A stretch of DNA of 64,000 bases from Microbacterium yannicii PS01 (GTDB lineage: Bacteria > Actinomycetota > Actinomycetes > Actinomycetales > Microbacteriaceae): the NCBI RefSeq assembly GCF_000304335.1, contig NZ_CAJF01000011.1, positions 56,685-120,684 of the forward strand, read 5' to 3'. A program made the position numbers and the translations under genes. Within the stretch, counting starts at the first letter, position 1; each line of letters begins with the position of its first letter. Of the stretch, positions 33,932 through 43,018 are shown piece after piece. Below the pieces are notes generated by a model. The model was not told where the DNA came from. It worked only from the letters and a program-made list of their open reading frames with translations, and did not search any database.

Positions 33932-35560
33932 ATGCGAAGGAGAATCACCATCACGGCGGCGCTAGGAGCGGTCCTGCTCGGCGCCAGCGTGCTGACGGCA
34001 GGCGCCGGTGCCGCCGCATCACCTAACGGAAACCGGCCGGGCATCACGGAACAGAAGTGCGCGGCGCTGGCAGACTTCACGGTTTCGGAGCGCAAGATCG
34101 ATCTGCCCACGACGGGCGCCGACATCACGAGTGCCACATGGGTGGGCGACGGGGGCGGACAGTGCCGCGTCGTCGGCGACATCCATCCGGTCGATCCCGA
34201 AGCGCCGCCGATCGAGTTCCAGGTCAATCTGCCGGCCGACTGGAACAAGCGGGCACTGCAGATGGGCGGTGGCGGCTATAACGGCAGCCTCGTGACGGGG
34301 CTCGACCCCTATCGGCTGCAGCCGGCGGGGCAGCCGACGCCCCTCGAGCAGGGGTTCGTGACGCTCGGCTCGGATGGCGGTCACAAGGGAGCGGGCTTCG
34401 ACTCGTCGTTCGGACTGAACGACGAAGCGCTCGTGAACTACGGGACCGACTCCATCAAGAAGACCCACGACGTCGCGATGGCGATCATCAAGGAGACGTA
34501 CCGGAAGACGCCGCGCTACTTCTACTTCATCGGCTTCTCGCAGGGCGGCCACGAGGCGATCAACGCGGCCGGTCTGTACCCGAAGGACTATGACGGCGTC
34601 GTCGCCGGCACCCCGGCGTACAACGTCGCGATGATGCATGCGGGCATCGGCGGCACCTTCCGCGACATCCTCTATCGCGATGGCGGGGTCGGCTGGCTCA
34701 ATCCCGCGAAGACGCAGCTGATCGTGCAGTCCGTCTACGACACGTGCGACGGGCTCGACGGACTCGAGGACGGAGTCATCGCCGATACCGCCGGCTGTCT
34801 CGAGGCATTCGACCCGCTGACCCTCCGCTGCCCGGACGGCGTGGACACCGGCGACACCTGCCTGTCGGACGAGCAGATCGCGACCGCGGACGCCATCGCG
34901 AGCGAGCACGACCTCGGCTTCCCGATCGAGGGCAACAGCATCGTCCCGGCGAGCCCCATCTATTACGGCGGCACCTATGACCGCTTCACCCTCGGCACGG
35001 TGCCGCAGCCGGCGCATCCCGCGAGCGGCCAGGAGGCGTTCCACTATTCGGTGCTGAGCGCCATCGCCACGAACATCGTGACCCGCGACCCGGGCTACGA
35101 CGTGCGCAGCTTCGACCTGGACCAGTGGTCGGAGCGCATCCAGGAGGTCGGTGAGGTGCTCGACAGCACCGAGGTCGACCTGTCGAAGTTCGCCCAACGC
35201 GGCGGCAAGATGATCCTGACGACGGGTCTCGCCGACGACGGCGTGCTCCCTGAGAACACACGCGCCTTCTACGAGCGCCAGGTCGCGGCGTTCTCCGAGA
35301 GAAAGCTGGACAGGTTCCTGCGCTATTACGAGATGCCGGGCTTCTCGCACGGGTTCGGGCCGTTCTCGGCGACGTACGACGCGCTTCCGGCACTGATGGA
35401 TTGGGTCGAGGAGCGCGAGGCGCCGGAGCAGCTCGTCATGATCGACGCGAATGCCGCGACGGCGGGACGCACGCGTCCGATGTGCGAGTACCCCGCATGG
35501 CCTCAGTTCACCGGTACCGATCCGAGCGACGCGGCGAGCTTCACCTGCGTGGTGGGCTGA
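33932..35560 (+). CDS. Secreted tannase/feruloyl esterase family protein
   Basis: A 542-residue exported serine esterase. The Sec signal runs from MRRRITITAALGAVLLGASV to the Ala-rich AGAGAAAS site. The catalytic Ser is in YFIGFSQGGHEAINAAG, and the final His in GFSHGFGPF; paired Cys residues fit the tannase-family disulphide. It should cut galloyl or feruloyl esters outside the cell. GAGGAG at five bases supports ATG 33932. With the gallate-type ring-cleavage genes alongside, gallotannin or galloyl ester breakdown is the natural reading; exact substrate is inferred. Confidence 0.88.
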   Translation: MRRRITITAALGAVLLGASVLTAGAGAAASPNGNRPGITEQKCAALADFTVSERKIDLPTTGADITSATWVGDGGGQCRVVGDIHPVDPEAPPIEFQVNLPADWNKRALQMGGGGYNGSLVTGLDPYRLQPAGQPTPLEQGFVTLGSDGGHKGAGFDSSFGLNDEALVNYGTDSIKKTHDVAMAIIKETYRKTPRYFYFIGFSQGGHEAINAAGLYPKDYDGVVAGTPAYNVAMMHAGIGGTFRDILYRDGGVGWLNPAKTQLIVQSVYDTCDGLDGLEDGVIADTAGCLEAFDPLTLRCPDGVDTGDTCLSDEQIATADAIASEHDLGFPIEGNSIVPASPIYYGGTYDRFTLGTVPQPAHPASGQEAFHYSVLSAIATNIVTRDPGYDVRSFDLDQWSERIQEVGEVLDSTEVDLSKFAQRGGKMILTTGLADDGVLPENTRAFYERQVAAFSERKLDRFLRYYEMPGFSHGFGPFSATYDALPALMDWVEEREAPEQLVMIDANAATAGRTRPMCEYPAWPQFTGTDPSDAASFTCVVG

Positions 35561-35572
35561 CGGGCGTACGGA

Positions 35573-35606
35573 TGCCTCGGCTCGGCGGATCTGCCGGGCC
35601 GAGGCA
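35573..35606. terminator. Hairpin terminator of the tannase-like gene
   Basis: A 13-bp stem (35573-35585 with 35594-35606, one G-T pair) built on TGCCTCGGC and GCCGAGGCA with an 8-base loop, 13 bases after the stop codon. Confidence 0.7.
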
Positions 35607-35634
35607 CCCCCGCAGGCTGAGGGGCGGGTACTCC

Positions 35635-36004
35635 GGTCCCTGAGCCTGTCGAAGGGCGGGCGGTCTCGGTCCCTGAGCCTGTCGAAGGGCGCTTCGACAA
35701 GCTCAGCGACCACGGGACTGAGCCTGTCGAAGGGCGGGTGGTCCCGGTCCCTGGGCCTGTCGAAGGGCGCTTCGACAAGCTCAGCGACCACGGGACTGAG
35801 CCTGTCGGAGGGCGGGCGGTCCCGGTCCCTGGGCCTGTCGAAGGGCGGGCGGTCCCGGTCCCTGAGCCTGTCGAAGGGCGCTTCGACAAGCTCAGCGACC
35901 ACTGGGCTCAGTGACCACTGGGCTCAGTGACCACTGGGCTCAGTGACCACTGGGCTCAGCGACCACCGGGACTCAGCGACGACGGGCTAGCGACCACCGG
36001 GGGC
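35635..36004. repeat. REP array plus 16-bp tandem in convergent gap
   Basis: Ten REP-type units between 35635 and 35897, three of them inverted; CTGAGCCTGTCGAAG (35673-35687) and CTTCGACAAGCTCAG (35692-35706) form a clear hairpin. Four copies of CCACTGGGCTCAGTGA follow with an exact 16-bp period (35899-35962). The array separates the convergent tannase-like and dehydrogenase genes. No coding sequence seen. Confidence 0.9.
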
Positions 36005-36790
36005 TCAGCGACCCGGCGGCGGACCCTCGGGGGCGAGGCGCTCGAGCCAGGCGAGGGTGGCGCGGGTCATGTCGGCGGGCTGGCCCGTGGCTTCGATCTC
36101 GGTGAGGGCTGCGCGCACCTCGTGCACCCGGCGCCCCGCGTGCGCGTGCGTGCCCTCGACGAGGCGGTGCACGAGCGCGTCGCCTTCGGGCCCGAGCTCG
36201 TCCGCGATCTGCGCGTGAAGCCACTCCTCCGCGCCGGCGGCGCGTGCCGCGCCCAGTCCCTCGATCACGAGGGTCGCGAGACCCTTCATGAAGACGCTCC
36301 GCAGCAGGCGCAGCCGCGCCGCCTCGCCCGCGGCCGCGTCGAGCACCGCGATCGGCACCCCGAACGGCGCGAGTCTTTCACCGAGTGCGCGCGCCCCGGT
36401 CCCGCTCACCAGAAGGGGAGTGCGATGCCCGGCACGTGCGACCGGCGCCAGCACCGCGGCATCGGCCATCAGCAGTCCCTGGCCCGCGGCGAACTCGGCG
36501 ATCTCCTCCTTCATCGCGGGCGACCCCGAGTTCAGATCCGCGTACACCGCCCCATCGCGCACGTGGGGGAGGGCGCTTCGTGCGACGGATGCCGCGGCAT
36601 GGCCGCTCACGAGACTCAGCACGACCTCGGCCCCGGCCAGCGCCTCGGCGAGGTCGGCGGACTGCGCGACCCCCGGCGCGTTCAGCCAGTGGTGCGGGTC
36701 GTAGCCGCGCACCACGGCGCCCGCGCCGGCGAGCCCCTGCGCGTAGAGGCGGCCTGCCTCGCCGAGACCGAGGATCGCGATCGTCGTCAT
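36005..36790 (-). CDS. NAD(P)-binding DUF1932 dehydrogenase (6PGDH-like)
   Basis: A 261-residue beta-hydroxyacid dehydrogenase-like protein. TIAILGLGEAGRLYAQGLAG is the Rossmann GxGxxG site, YADLNSGSPAMKEEIAEF the substrate loop, and the C-terminal DUF1932 region (RLLRSVFMKGLATLVIEGLG) holds the likely catalytic Lys. It may reduce or oxidise a hydroxyacid from aromatic breakdown, but no precise step is assigned. ATG at 36790 overlaps the IclR stop by four bases, so the two are co-transcribed and it is probably an IclR target. Confidence 0.82.
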   Translation of the reverse strand: MTTIAILGLGEAGRLYAQGLAGAGAVVRGYDPHHWLNAPGVAQSADLAEALAGAEVVLSLVSGHAAASVARSALPHVRDGAVYADLNSGSPAMKEEIAEFAAGQGLLMADAAVLAPVARAGHRTPLLVSGTGARALGERLAPFGVPIAVLDAAAGEAARLRLLRSVFMKGLATLVIEGLGAARAAGAEEWLHAQIADELGPEGDALVHRLVEGTHAHAGRRVHEVRAALTEIEATGQPADMTRATLAWLERLAPEGPPPGR

Positions 36791-37704
36791 GGCGCGTCCA
36801 CCGCGGAGCCGCGCGAGAGCGAGGCCGCGGCATCCGGAATCGTTCCGGAGTGATGCGGATCGGGCTCGAGGCTCTCGAAGTACTCCAGAGAGCGGCGCGA
36901 TCCGCTGACCAGCGAGCGGATGCCATGCGTGCGCTCGTCGACATCGGGCCGATACGCCACCGCGAGATCGCGGGCGATGCCGGCGGCGGCGCGGCGCAGC
37001 AGCTCGATGTGAGGGAGAGGCGACGTGCCGTCGTTGGGGACGACGACGCCGATGGCGGCGTAGACGGAGCCGCCCGGGCCCATGACCGGCACTGCGATGC
37101 CGCGCGACTCGAGGTGGATGTGTCCCTCGGTCACCGCATGCCCCTCGGTGCGGACGAGGCGCAGTCGTGCGCGCAGCTCGGCCGCCGTGCGGATCGTGTT
37201 CTCGGTGTAGACGCGCAGGCCGTGCGCGAGCACATCCGAGAGCACGCCGGGATCGGCGTGGGCCAGCAGCACCAGCCCGCTCGACGACACGTGCAGCGGC
37301 GTGCGGCCTCCGATGAGGGTGGCGTTGACGACGGCGTCGCGCGTCGACATCCGGTCGATGAAGAGCACATCCCGGCCGCTGAGCACGCCCAGCTGCGTGT
37401 GCTGGCGCACCCGCTCGTGCACCGCGCCCAGCCACGGCCGCGCGATCTCGCGAAGGCCGAGCGCCCCCGGGGTGCGGCTGGCGAACTCCCACAGCCGCAC
37501 CCCGAGGCGATACGTCCGGTCGGGCAAGCGCTCGAGCAGTCCCTCGCGCTCAAGCTCGGTGATGAGCCGGTGCGCCGTCGACGGGGCCAGCCCGGCAGCC
37601 TCGGCGATCTCGCTCAGGGTCAGGAACGGATGCCACGCGTCGAAGCTCTCGAGCACGCGCAGGTGCCGGTGCAGGACCGATTCCCCTGCTGATCCTCGTG
37701 CCAC
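36787..37704 (-). CDS. IclR-family transcriptional regulator
   Basis: A 305-residue regulator. The winged helix is at residues 10-75 (HPFLTLSEIAEAAGLAPSTA, then HRLITELEREGLLERLPDRT) and the GAF-like effector domain follows (THLQLGVLSG-type strand, LHVSSSGLVLLAHADPG). IclR proteins often sense aromatic acids. The GTG at 37704 has AGGAGG six bases before it. The open frame continues upstream, but only through REP sequence and an operator, so it is not used. A perfect palindrome at 37743-37757 is the likely autoregulatory site. Confidence 0.9.
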   Translation of the reverse strand: MARGSAGESVLHRHLRVLESFDAWHPFLTLSEIAEAAGLAPSTAHRLITELEREGLLERLPDRTYRLGVRLWEFASRTPGALGLREIARPWLGAVHERVRQHTQLGVLSGRDVLFIDRMSTRDAVVNATLIGGRTPLHVSSSGLVLLAHADPGVLSDVLAHGLRVYTENTIRTAAELRARLRLVRTEGHAVTEGHIHLESRGIAVPVMGPGGSVYAAIGVVVPNDGTSPLPHIELLRRAAAGIARDLAVAYRPDVDERTHGIRSLVSGSRRSLEYFESLEPDPHHSGTIPDAAASLSRGSAVDAP

Positions 37705-37742
37705 GGCATCCTCCTCATCGAGTGGGCGCCATGCTACCGCGA

Positions 37743-37757
37743 TTCCGTTGAACGGAA
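37743..37757. promoter_or_regulatory. Candidate IclR operator, autoregulatory site
   Basis: TTCCGTT-G-AACGGAA is a perfect 15-bp palindrome of the kind bound by IclR-family proteins. It ends 38 bases upstream of the IclR start and is wedged against a REP array. A related sequence lies upstream of the second LigM-like gene (39334-39348). Confidence 0.65.
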
Positions 37758-37864
37758 CCCTTCGACGGCTCAGGGATCTCGACGGGCTCGGGGGCCCTTC
37801 GACAGGCTCAGGGACCTCCACGGGCTCGGGGACCCTTCGACAGGCTCAGGGGCCTCGGGCTCGG
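37758..37864. repeat. REP array between IclR and LigM-like genes
   Basis: Five units in one direction (CCCTTCGACAGGCTCAGGG type), at about 37758, 37780, 37795, 37817 and 37833. They lie directly after the LigM-like gene and before the IclR promoter. Confidence 0.85.
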
Positions 37865-37873
37865 ACCCTCGGG

Positions 37874-39271
37874 TCAGCCGTTCGCGCGATAGACCGTTCG
37901 CGCGTAGTCGTGGTACGGGGCAGGGGCGACGGTGGCGCGGATGCGCACCTGGCGGTGCTGGGCGTCGACCGAGTCCTTGCGCGAGATCGGATCCTCTCCC
38001 CACACCACCTCCACCTGCGCGCCCTCCTCGATGTCGGCGTCGAGGGTCGCGAGCGACATGTAGAGCTGGTCGTATGCCACGTAGCCGGCATCCGTCGAGA
38101 TGCCGACGGGCCGGCCGTCCTGCTCGATCGCATCCATCTGGTACAACCCGTACCGGGCCTTGGGGAAGTCGAGGAACTTCGCCGGGACGCCCGGCTCCAC
38201 CTGCGAGCGGACCACGGCGGCGACGTCGTCGGAGTTCCAGATCAGCGTCACCTTGCGGCGGCGCTGATTCTCGGCGTGCTTCTCGAGAGCGGCGCGGCCG
38301 TGGAAGTCATGGTCGAACCGGACCGAGCGGCCGAGCCCGATGTCGAACGGCGTCATGTAGAAGTCGTGCACGTCGTCGGAGTGGAGCGACCCGGCGACCG
38401 AGCCGATGCGGGCGGCCGGCAGCCACTCGCGGTACTCGGCGAAGTCGTCGTTGAAGACGGCCGGGAACGGCGTCGGCACCCAGCCGGACTCGAGCGGCGA
38501 CGACGAGTACGCCTTCGCCCCGACACGGCGGATGTCGTGCTCGGCGCCGGCCTCCATCAGAGCCTCGAGCACGACCTCGTTGTCTTCCCAGGGGCCGTAG
38601 AACTCGAAGCCGGGCTGCCCGGCCATGCCGTGCCGGAGCGCCTTGACGGGCCGGCCGGCGATCTCGACGTCGCCGATGTGGAAGAACTTGATCTCCGGTG
38701 CGGGACCGCCGAAGACCTTCTCCATGACGATGTCGGCCTTCGGCCCCTGCAGCTCGTAGCGGTAGAACGTCGGCGGGCCCTGCCGCATGTGCGAGTTCGC
38801 CTCGAGCCGGTAGCGCACATCGCGGCCTTCGGCCTGCGCCTTCTCGACGTTGAACCGCACCCAGTCGATGAGGATGTGGTGCCCGATGAGCACGAGGCCC
38901 TCGGGACCCTCGGCGTTGTAGAACAGGATGCCGTCGCCGATGAGGTAGCCGTCCTGGTTCACCGAGATCAGCTGCTTGGCGACGCCGGGCCGGAACGTCG
39001 TGAACGTGTTGGGCGAGATCGAGCTGAGGAGCGGGATCAGGTCGGCGCCGTCGAGGAAGAGCTGGGTCATGTGGTGGGACTGGTCCATCAGGGCGACGGT
39101 CGTGTTCCATGCCCGCTGCTCGTCACGCCAGTTGGTGAACTCGGGCGCCACGGGAAACGTGAACGCCGGCCAGTTCTGGTTGCGCAGCAGCTCCACGGGG
39201 CTGCCCGCGCGCTCGATCGCCTCGGCGAGCGACTCGCTCTTCGTCGTCGTCTGCGTGCCTGTCTCGGTCAT
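37874..39271 (-). CDS. Second LigM/DesA-like THF-dependent O-demethylase
   Basis: A 465-residue GcvT-fold protein similar in layout to the one at 32024-33427 (TVALMDQSHHMTQLFLDGAD; QGPKADIVMEKVFGG; the GLYQMDAIEQDGRPVG segment). Having two such genes suggests one for a dimethoxylated substrate such as syringate and one for 3-O-methylgallate or vanillate, as with DesA and LigM of sphingomonads. Which is which cannot be read from sequence. AGGAGG eight bases before ATG 39271. Divergent from the Liv transporter. Likely under IclR and GntR control. Confidence 0.88.
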   Translation of the reverse strand: MTETGTQTTTKSESLAEAIERAGSPVELLRNQNWPAFTFPVAPEFTNWRDEQRAWNTTVALMDQSHHMTQLFLDGADLIPLLSSISPNTFTTFRPGVAKQLISVNQDGYLIGDGILFYNAEGPEGLVLIGHHILIDWVRFNVEKAQAEGRDVRYRLEANSHMRQGPPTFYRYELQGPKADIVMEKVFGGPAPEIKFFHIGDVEIAGRPVKALRHGMAGQPGFEFYGPWEDNEVVLEALMEAGAEHDIRRVGAKAYSSSPLESGWVPTPFPAVFNDDFAEYREWLPAARIGSVAGSLHSDDVHDFYMTPFDIGLGRSVRFDHDFHGRAALEKHAENQRRRKVTLIWNSDDVAAVVRSQVEPGVPAKFLDFPKARYGLYQMDAIEQDGRPVGISTDAGYVAYDQLYMSLATLDADIEEGAQVEVVWGEDPISRKDSVDAQHRQVRIRATVAPAPYHDYARTVYRANG

Positions 39272-39333
39272 CGTCGACCCTCCTGTCGGTTCGCCGCCAT
39301 GCTAGGCAGGCCGGTGGCGCCCGCCGGAATTCT

Positions 39334-39348
39334 TTCCGTTCATGCGAA
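39334..39348. promoter_or_regulatory. Weak candidate IclR operator before LigM-like gene
   Basis: TTCCGTTCATGCGAA keeps the left half-site TTCCGTT and the outer GAA of the perfect palindrome at 37743-37757. It is 63 bases upstream of the LigM-like start. The right half is degenerate. Confidence 0.35.
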
Positions 39349-39452
39349 ACAGATGCCCCGGTCGCCAGCCTCGCGGGCCCACAATCTCAGGAGTGGTCGC
39401 CGCGGCGTCCGGCGCAGAACATCACGATCGAAGAACTGCTCGCAGTTCTCAA

Positions 39453-39474
39453 ACCAAAATCGTTGACAATCTGC
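39453..39474. promoter_or_regulatory. Shared island operator, site 3 (LigM-like/Liv divergent gap)
   Basis: The minus strand reads GATTGTCAACGATTTTGG, matching the island motif. It completely covers the TTGACA -35 box of the Liv operon, so a bound repressor would block RNA polymerase. Confidence 0.7.
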
Positions 39475-39491
39475 GTGGACATCCGTAGCGT
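39463..39491 (+). promoter_or_regulatory. Promoter of the Liv-type transporter operon
   Basis: TTGACA (39463-39468), a 17-bp spacer and TAGCGT (39486-39491), a usual actinobacterial -10. It is 66 bases upstream of the ATPase start. The -35 lies inside operator site 3. Confidence 0.65.
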
Positions 39492-39556
39492 CCCACCAGA
39501 GGGGGAACTCGAACCCCGGATGATGCACACCGACGCAAGGACGCGGGAGGCGGGCG

Positions 39557-40336
39557 ATGGGCGCGCAACTGACGGTCAGCGATGTCAGCCTTCACTTCGG
39601 CGGCGTCAAGGTTCTGCAAGAGGTGTCGTTCGACGTCACCGCGGGCCAGATCTTCGGACTGGTCGGCCCCAACGGCGCGGGCAAGACCTCGCTGTTCAAC
39701 TGCATCAGCGGCCACTACAAGCCCAGCGCGGGCTCGATCCTGATCGACGAGGCGGAGGTCAGCGGTGCCCGACCGGCCACGCTCGCGCGCCACGGCCTGG
39801 CCCGAACGTTCCAGCATCCCGCGCTTCAGCTGCGTGAGACGGTGCTCGAGAACGTCCTCCTCGGTGCGCACAGCCGTCTGCCCGGCGGTCCTGTGGAATG
39901 GGCGGTGCGGATGCCGCGCACGACGCGCGCCGAGAAGGAGCTGCGTGACGAGGCCCTGGCCCTGCTCGAAGCGCACGGGCTGGCGTGGGCGGCTCGGATG
40001 CGCGCCGACCAGCTGTCGCACGGGCTGCACAAGGGCGTCGAGCTCTGCCGAGCGCTGCTGATGAAGCCGCGACTGCTCCTGCTGGACGAGCCGGCTGCCG
40101 GCCTTCCCCATTCGGAGGTGGAGCAGCTGATCGAGACGGTGCGACGGGTCCGGGATGCCGACATCACCGTGATCATCGTCGAGCACAACATGGGTCTCAT
40201 CTCGGCGCTGACAGACCGCGTCATGGTGCTCGATCACGGACGCAAGCTCATGGAGGGCACCGCTGCGGAGGCGCAGGCCGATCCCCGGGTGATCGAGGCC
40301 TACATCGGGAAGGACGTCGCCGATGACGCTGCTTGA
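39557..40336 (+). CDS. livG: Branched-chain-type ABC transporter ATPase (LivG)
   Basis: Cytosolic ATPase of 259 residues. Walker A is LVGPNGAGKTSLFN, Walker B is LLLLDEPAAGLP, and the signature is the variant LSHGLHKGVELCRAL. The length and the PATLARHGLARTFQHPAL segment are LivG-like. GGGAGG six bases before ATG 39557. First gene of a five-gene operon in the order livG-livF-livH-livM-binding protein. In this setting the cargo is more likely an aromatic acid than an amino acid; Liv-type importers for aromatics are known in other bacteria. Confidence 0.93.
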   Translation: MGAQLTVSDVSLHFGGVKVLQEVSFDVTAGQIFGLVGPNGAGKTSLFNCISGHYKPSAGSILIDEAEVSGARPATLARHGLARTFQHPALQLRETVLENVLLGAHSRLPGGPVEWAVRMPRTTRAEKELRDEALALLEAHGLAWAARMRADQLSHGLHKGVELCRALLMKPRLLLLDEPAAGLPHSEVEQLIETVRRVRDADITVIIVEHNMGLISALTDRVMVLDHGRKLMEGTAAEAQADPRVIEAYIGKDVADDAA

Positions 40337-41033
40337 GGTCGCCGACCTCACCGCGTCCTACGGACCGGTGCAGGTGCTCGAGAGCGTCTCGCTGACGGTC
40401 CCCGATGGGGGAGCGGTCGGCATCCTCGGTGCGAACGGCGCGGGCAAGACGACGACGCTCCGCGCGATCTCGGGCACGGTCCGCTCGACCGGCACGCTGC
40501 GGTTCGACGGCAAGGACCTGCGCGGTCTGCGGCCCGATCAGGTCGCGGGGCTCGGGATCGCCCACGTCCCAGAGGGACGAGGGACGCTGTCGGACCTGAC
40601 CGTGCGCGAGAACCTCAAGGTCGGCGCCTACCGGCGCAAGGATCGCAAGGGCATCGCCGCCGACATCGACTACTGCCTCGACCTGTTCCCGCAGCTGCAG
40701 GAGCGCATCCGCTCGAACGGCTCGGCGCTGTCCGGCGGCGAGCAGCAGATGCTGGCGGTGGCGCGGGCGATCATGGCCAAACCCCGCCTCATGATGCTCG
40801 ACGAGGCCTCACTCGGCCTCGCGCCCAGCACGGCGCGCGCGGTGTACGCGGCCATCGGCCGCCTGCGCCGCGAGTCGGGAATCGCGATGCTCGTCGTCGA
40901 GCAGAACGCCAACCTCGCGTTCTCGCTGGTCGACACCGCCACCGTGCTCGAGACCGGCCGGAGCGTGCTCACCGGCACCTCTGCCGAGCTGCGGGGCATG
41001 GACGAGATCCGCCGCGCGTACCTGGGAGGCTGA
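40323..41033 (+). CDS. livF: Branched-chain-type ABC transporter ATPase (LivF)
   Basis: Second ATPase, 236 residues. Walker A is ILGANGAGKTTTLR, signature LSGGEQQMLAVARAIM, and Walker B LMMLDEASLGLAP, with the LivF-typical RGTLSDLTVRENLKVGAY. It starts inside the end of livG (14-base overlap), so synthesis is coupled. Confidence 0.94.
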   Translation: MTLLEVADLTASYGPVQVLESVSLTVPDGGAVGILGANGAGKTTTLRAISGTVRSTGTLRFDGKDLRGLRPDQVAGLGIAHVPEGRGTLSDLTVRENLKVGAYRRKDRKGIAADIDYCLDLFPQLQERIRSNGSALSGGEQQMLAVARAIMAKPRLMMLDEASLGLAPSTARAVYAAIGRLRRESGIAMLVVEQNANLAFSLVDTATVLETGRSVLTGTSAELRGMDEIRRAYLGG

Positions 41034-41036
41034 CGG

Positions 41037-41918
41037 ATGGGCACGTTCATCCAGCTCGTGATCGACGGACTGTCGACCGGCTCGATCTACGCGGCGCTCG
41101 CGCTCGCGATCGTGCTGGTCAATCAGGCGACCGGCCTGATCAACTTCGCACAGGGCGGCATGGCCGTGCTGTCGGCGTATGTGGCGTGGGCGCTCACCGG
41201 CCTCGGCCTCCCGCTCATCGTCGCGATCCTGATCGCCATCGTGTTCTCCTTCGTCCTGGGCGCCGTCATCGAGCGCTACCTCATCCGCCGGTTCGAGGGC
41301 GGCGATCCTGACACGGCGGTAGTCGTGACGATCGGACTGCTGACCCTGATCACGGGCATCTGCGCCTGGATCTGGACCTACAACAACCGCCTCTTCCCCT
41401 CGCTGTTCCCGCTCGAGACGGTGCAGATCGCGGGCGCCTCGATCAGCGTGCGGTCGCTCGGCACGTTCATCGTGATCGTCGCGATGATGGGACTGCTGCA
41501 GGCGCTGTTCCTCGGGACCAAGCTCGGACTCGCCCTTCGCGCCGTTGCGATCAACCCGCACTCGTCGGCGTTCTCGGGGCTTCCGGTCGGGCGGCTGCTG
41601 ATGACCGGATGGGGCCTGGCCGCCGTGCTCGGCGCCGTCGCCGGCGTGCTCGTCGCCCCCCAGCTCACCCTCACGCCCGGGATGATGGACTCCGCGCTCG
41701 TGTACGCCCTGGCCGCCTGCATCCTCGGTGGTCTGTCGAGTCCCGTCGGCGTGGTCGTGGCCGCCTGGCTCATCGGCGTGCTCGAGAACCTCGCCGCGGT
41801 CTACGTGCCGTTCATCGGCCACGACCTGAAGATCGCGGTGCCGTTCATCCTCATCTTCGTCGTGCTGATCCTTCGGCCACAGGGCCTGTTCGGCCGGAAA
41901 GCGGTGGTGCGCGTCTGA
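41037..41918 (+). CDS. livH: Branched-chain-type ABC permease (LivH)
   Basis: Membrane permease of 293 residues with about eight helices. IQLVIDGLSTGSIYAALALA at the start and the VNQATGLINFAQGGMAVLSA segment are the LivH signature. ATG three bases after the livF stop. Its TGA overlaps the livM ATG by one base (TGATG). Confidence 0.94.
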   Translation: MGTFIQLVIDGLSTGSIYAALALAIVLVNQATGLINFAQGGMAVLSAYVAWALTGLGLPLIVAILIAIVFSFVLGAVIERYLIRRFEGGDPDTAVVVTIGLLTLITGICAWIWTYNNRLFPSLFPLETVQIAGASISVRSLGTFIVIVAMMGLLQALFLGTKLGLALRAVAINPHSSAFSGLPVGRLLMTGWGLAAVLGAVAGVLVAPQLTLTPGMMDSALVYALAACILGGLSSPVGVVVAAWLIGVLENLAAVYVPFIGHDLKIAVPFILIFVVLILRPQGLFGRKAVVRV

Positions 41919-43018
41919 TGTCGACCGTCACGGACTTCTCCCGCACGATGGCCCCGCGCCAGCCCTCCTTCTTCGAGAGGACCTGGGTCCGCTGGGCAGG
42001 CATCGGGCTGCTGATCGTCGTTCTCCTCGTGCTGCCGCTGCTGCTCCCCGAGTTCGCCAACCAGACCATCGCGCGCATCGGCGTCTTCGCGGTGGCGGTG
42101 CTCGGGCTCAATGTCGTGATGGGCTACACCGGCCAGGTCTCGCTCGGGCAGATCTTCTTCGTCGGCGTCGGCGCGTATGTGACGGCGTATGGCGTGAACC
42201 AGGACTGGAACGTGCTCCTCGTCTTCCTCGCGGCGTGCGCGATCCCGGCGGTGGCCGGGCTCCTCATCGCCCTTGCGGCTGCGCGGCTCGGCGGTCTCGC
42301 GATCGCGATGGTCACCATCGCGCTGCCCATCGTCGGCGTGCCGCTGGCGAAGCGACTGTCGGACGTGACGGGCGGGTCGCAGGGCACGTCGGCGCGATTC
42401 ACCGACGCGCCGGAGTGGACCGGCCTCTACGACGATCAGTGGCAGCTGTACATCGTCTTCCTCATCGGCGGCATCACGTTCCTGCTGACGCGCAACCTGG
42501 TGCGGGGTAAGTACGGCCGCGCATTCGCGATCGTGAAGGGCAACGAGGCGGTCGCGGCATCCATGGGCGTCTCTCCGTACCGCTACAAGGTGCTGGCGTT
42601 CACCATCGCGTCGCTCATCGGCGGAGTCAGCGGCTTCCTCTACATGGTGGTCGTGCAGTACACCTCGCCCGAGACCCTGCACTTCGGCCACTCGATCGAA
42701 CTTCTCGCCTCGATGGTGATCGGCGGCGCCGGAAGCATCATCGGATCGCTGCTCGGCGGCGCCTGGTACGTGCTCGTGCCGCAGATCACGAACATCATCG
42801 ACCCCAACATCACGGCGGTGCTGCAGGGAGCGATCCTGCTGGTCGTGCTCTTCGTCCTCCCGGGCGGGCTGGTCTCGCTTCCCCGGCTGTGGCGCCGACG
42901 GGGTCGGCAGGACGGCCACGCCACACCGCCGACGGCAGCCGCCCGCGCCACATCGCCGGCGACCCCCGCAGAGTCTCCATCCACAGAACCACAACCAAGA
43001 GAGAGGCAAGACCCATGA
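41918..43018 (+). CDS. livM: Branched-chain-type ABC permease (LivM)
   Basis: Second permease, 366 residues. LGLNVVMGYTGQVSLGQIFF is the LivM signature and GNEAVAASMGVSPYRYKVLA its EAA-like coupling loop. The last 45 residues are a hydrophilic Pro/Ala/Thr-rich tail (TAAARATSPATPAESPSTEP) that is not part of the fold and may be poorly ordered. The stop overlaps the start of the binding-protein gene (ATGA). Confidence 0.93.
   Translation: MSTVTDFSRTMAPRQPSFFERTWVRWAGIGLLIVVLLVLPLLLPEFANQTIARIGVFAVAVLGLNVVMGYTGQVSLGQIFFVGVGAYVTAYGVNQDWNVLLVFLAACAIPAVAGLLIALAAARLGGLAIAMVTIALPIVGVPLAKRLSDVTGGSQGTSARFTDAPEWTGLYDDQWQLYIVFLIGGITFLLTRNLVRGKYGRAFAIVKGNEAVAASMGVSPYRYKVLAFTIASLIGGVSGFLYMVVVQYTSPETLHFGHSIELLASMVIGGAGSIIGSLLGGAWYVLVPQITNIIDPNITAVLQGAILLVVLFVLPGGLVSLPRLWRRRGRQDGHATPPTAAARATSPATPAESPSTEPQPRERQDP

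Noticed and set aside
37705..37821. N-terminal extension of the IclR protein (reads EPVEGPPSPSRS)
   Set aside because: This is REP array plus operator in frame by chance. The GTG at 37704 has AGGAGG and the usual domain start.
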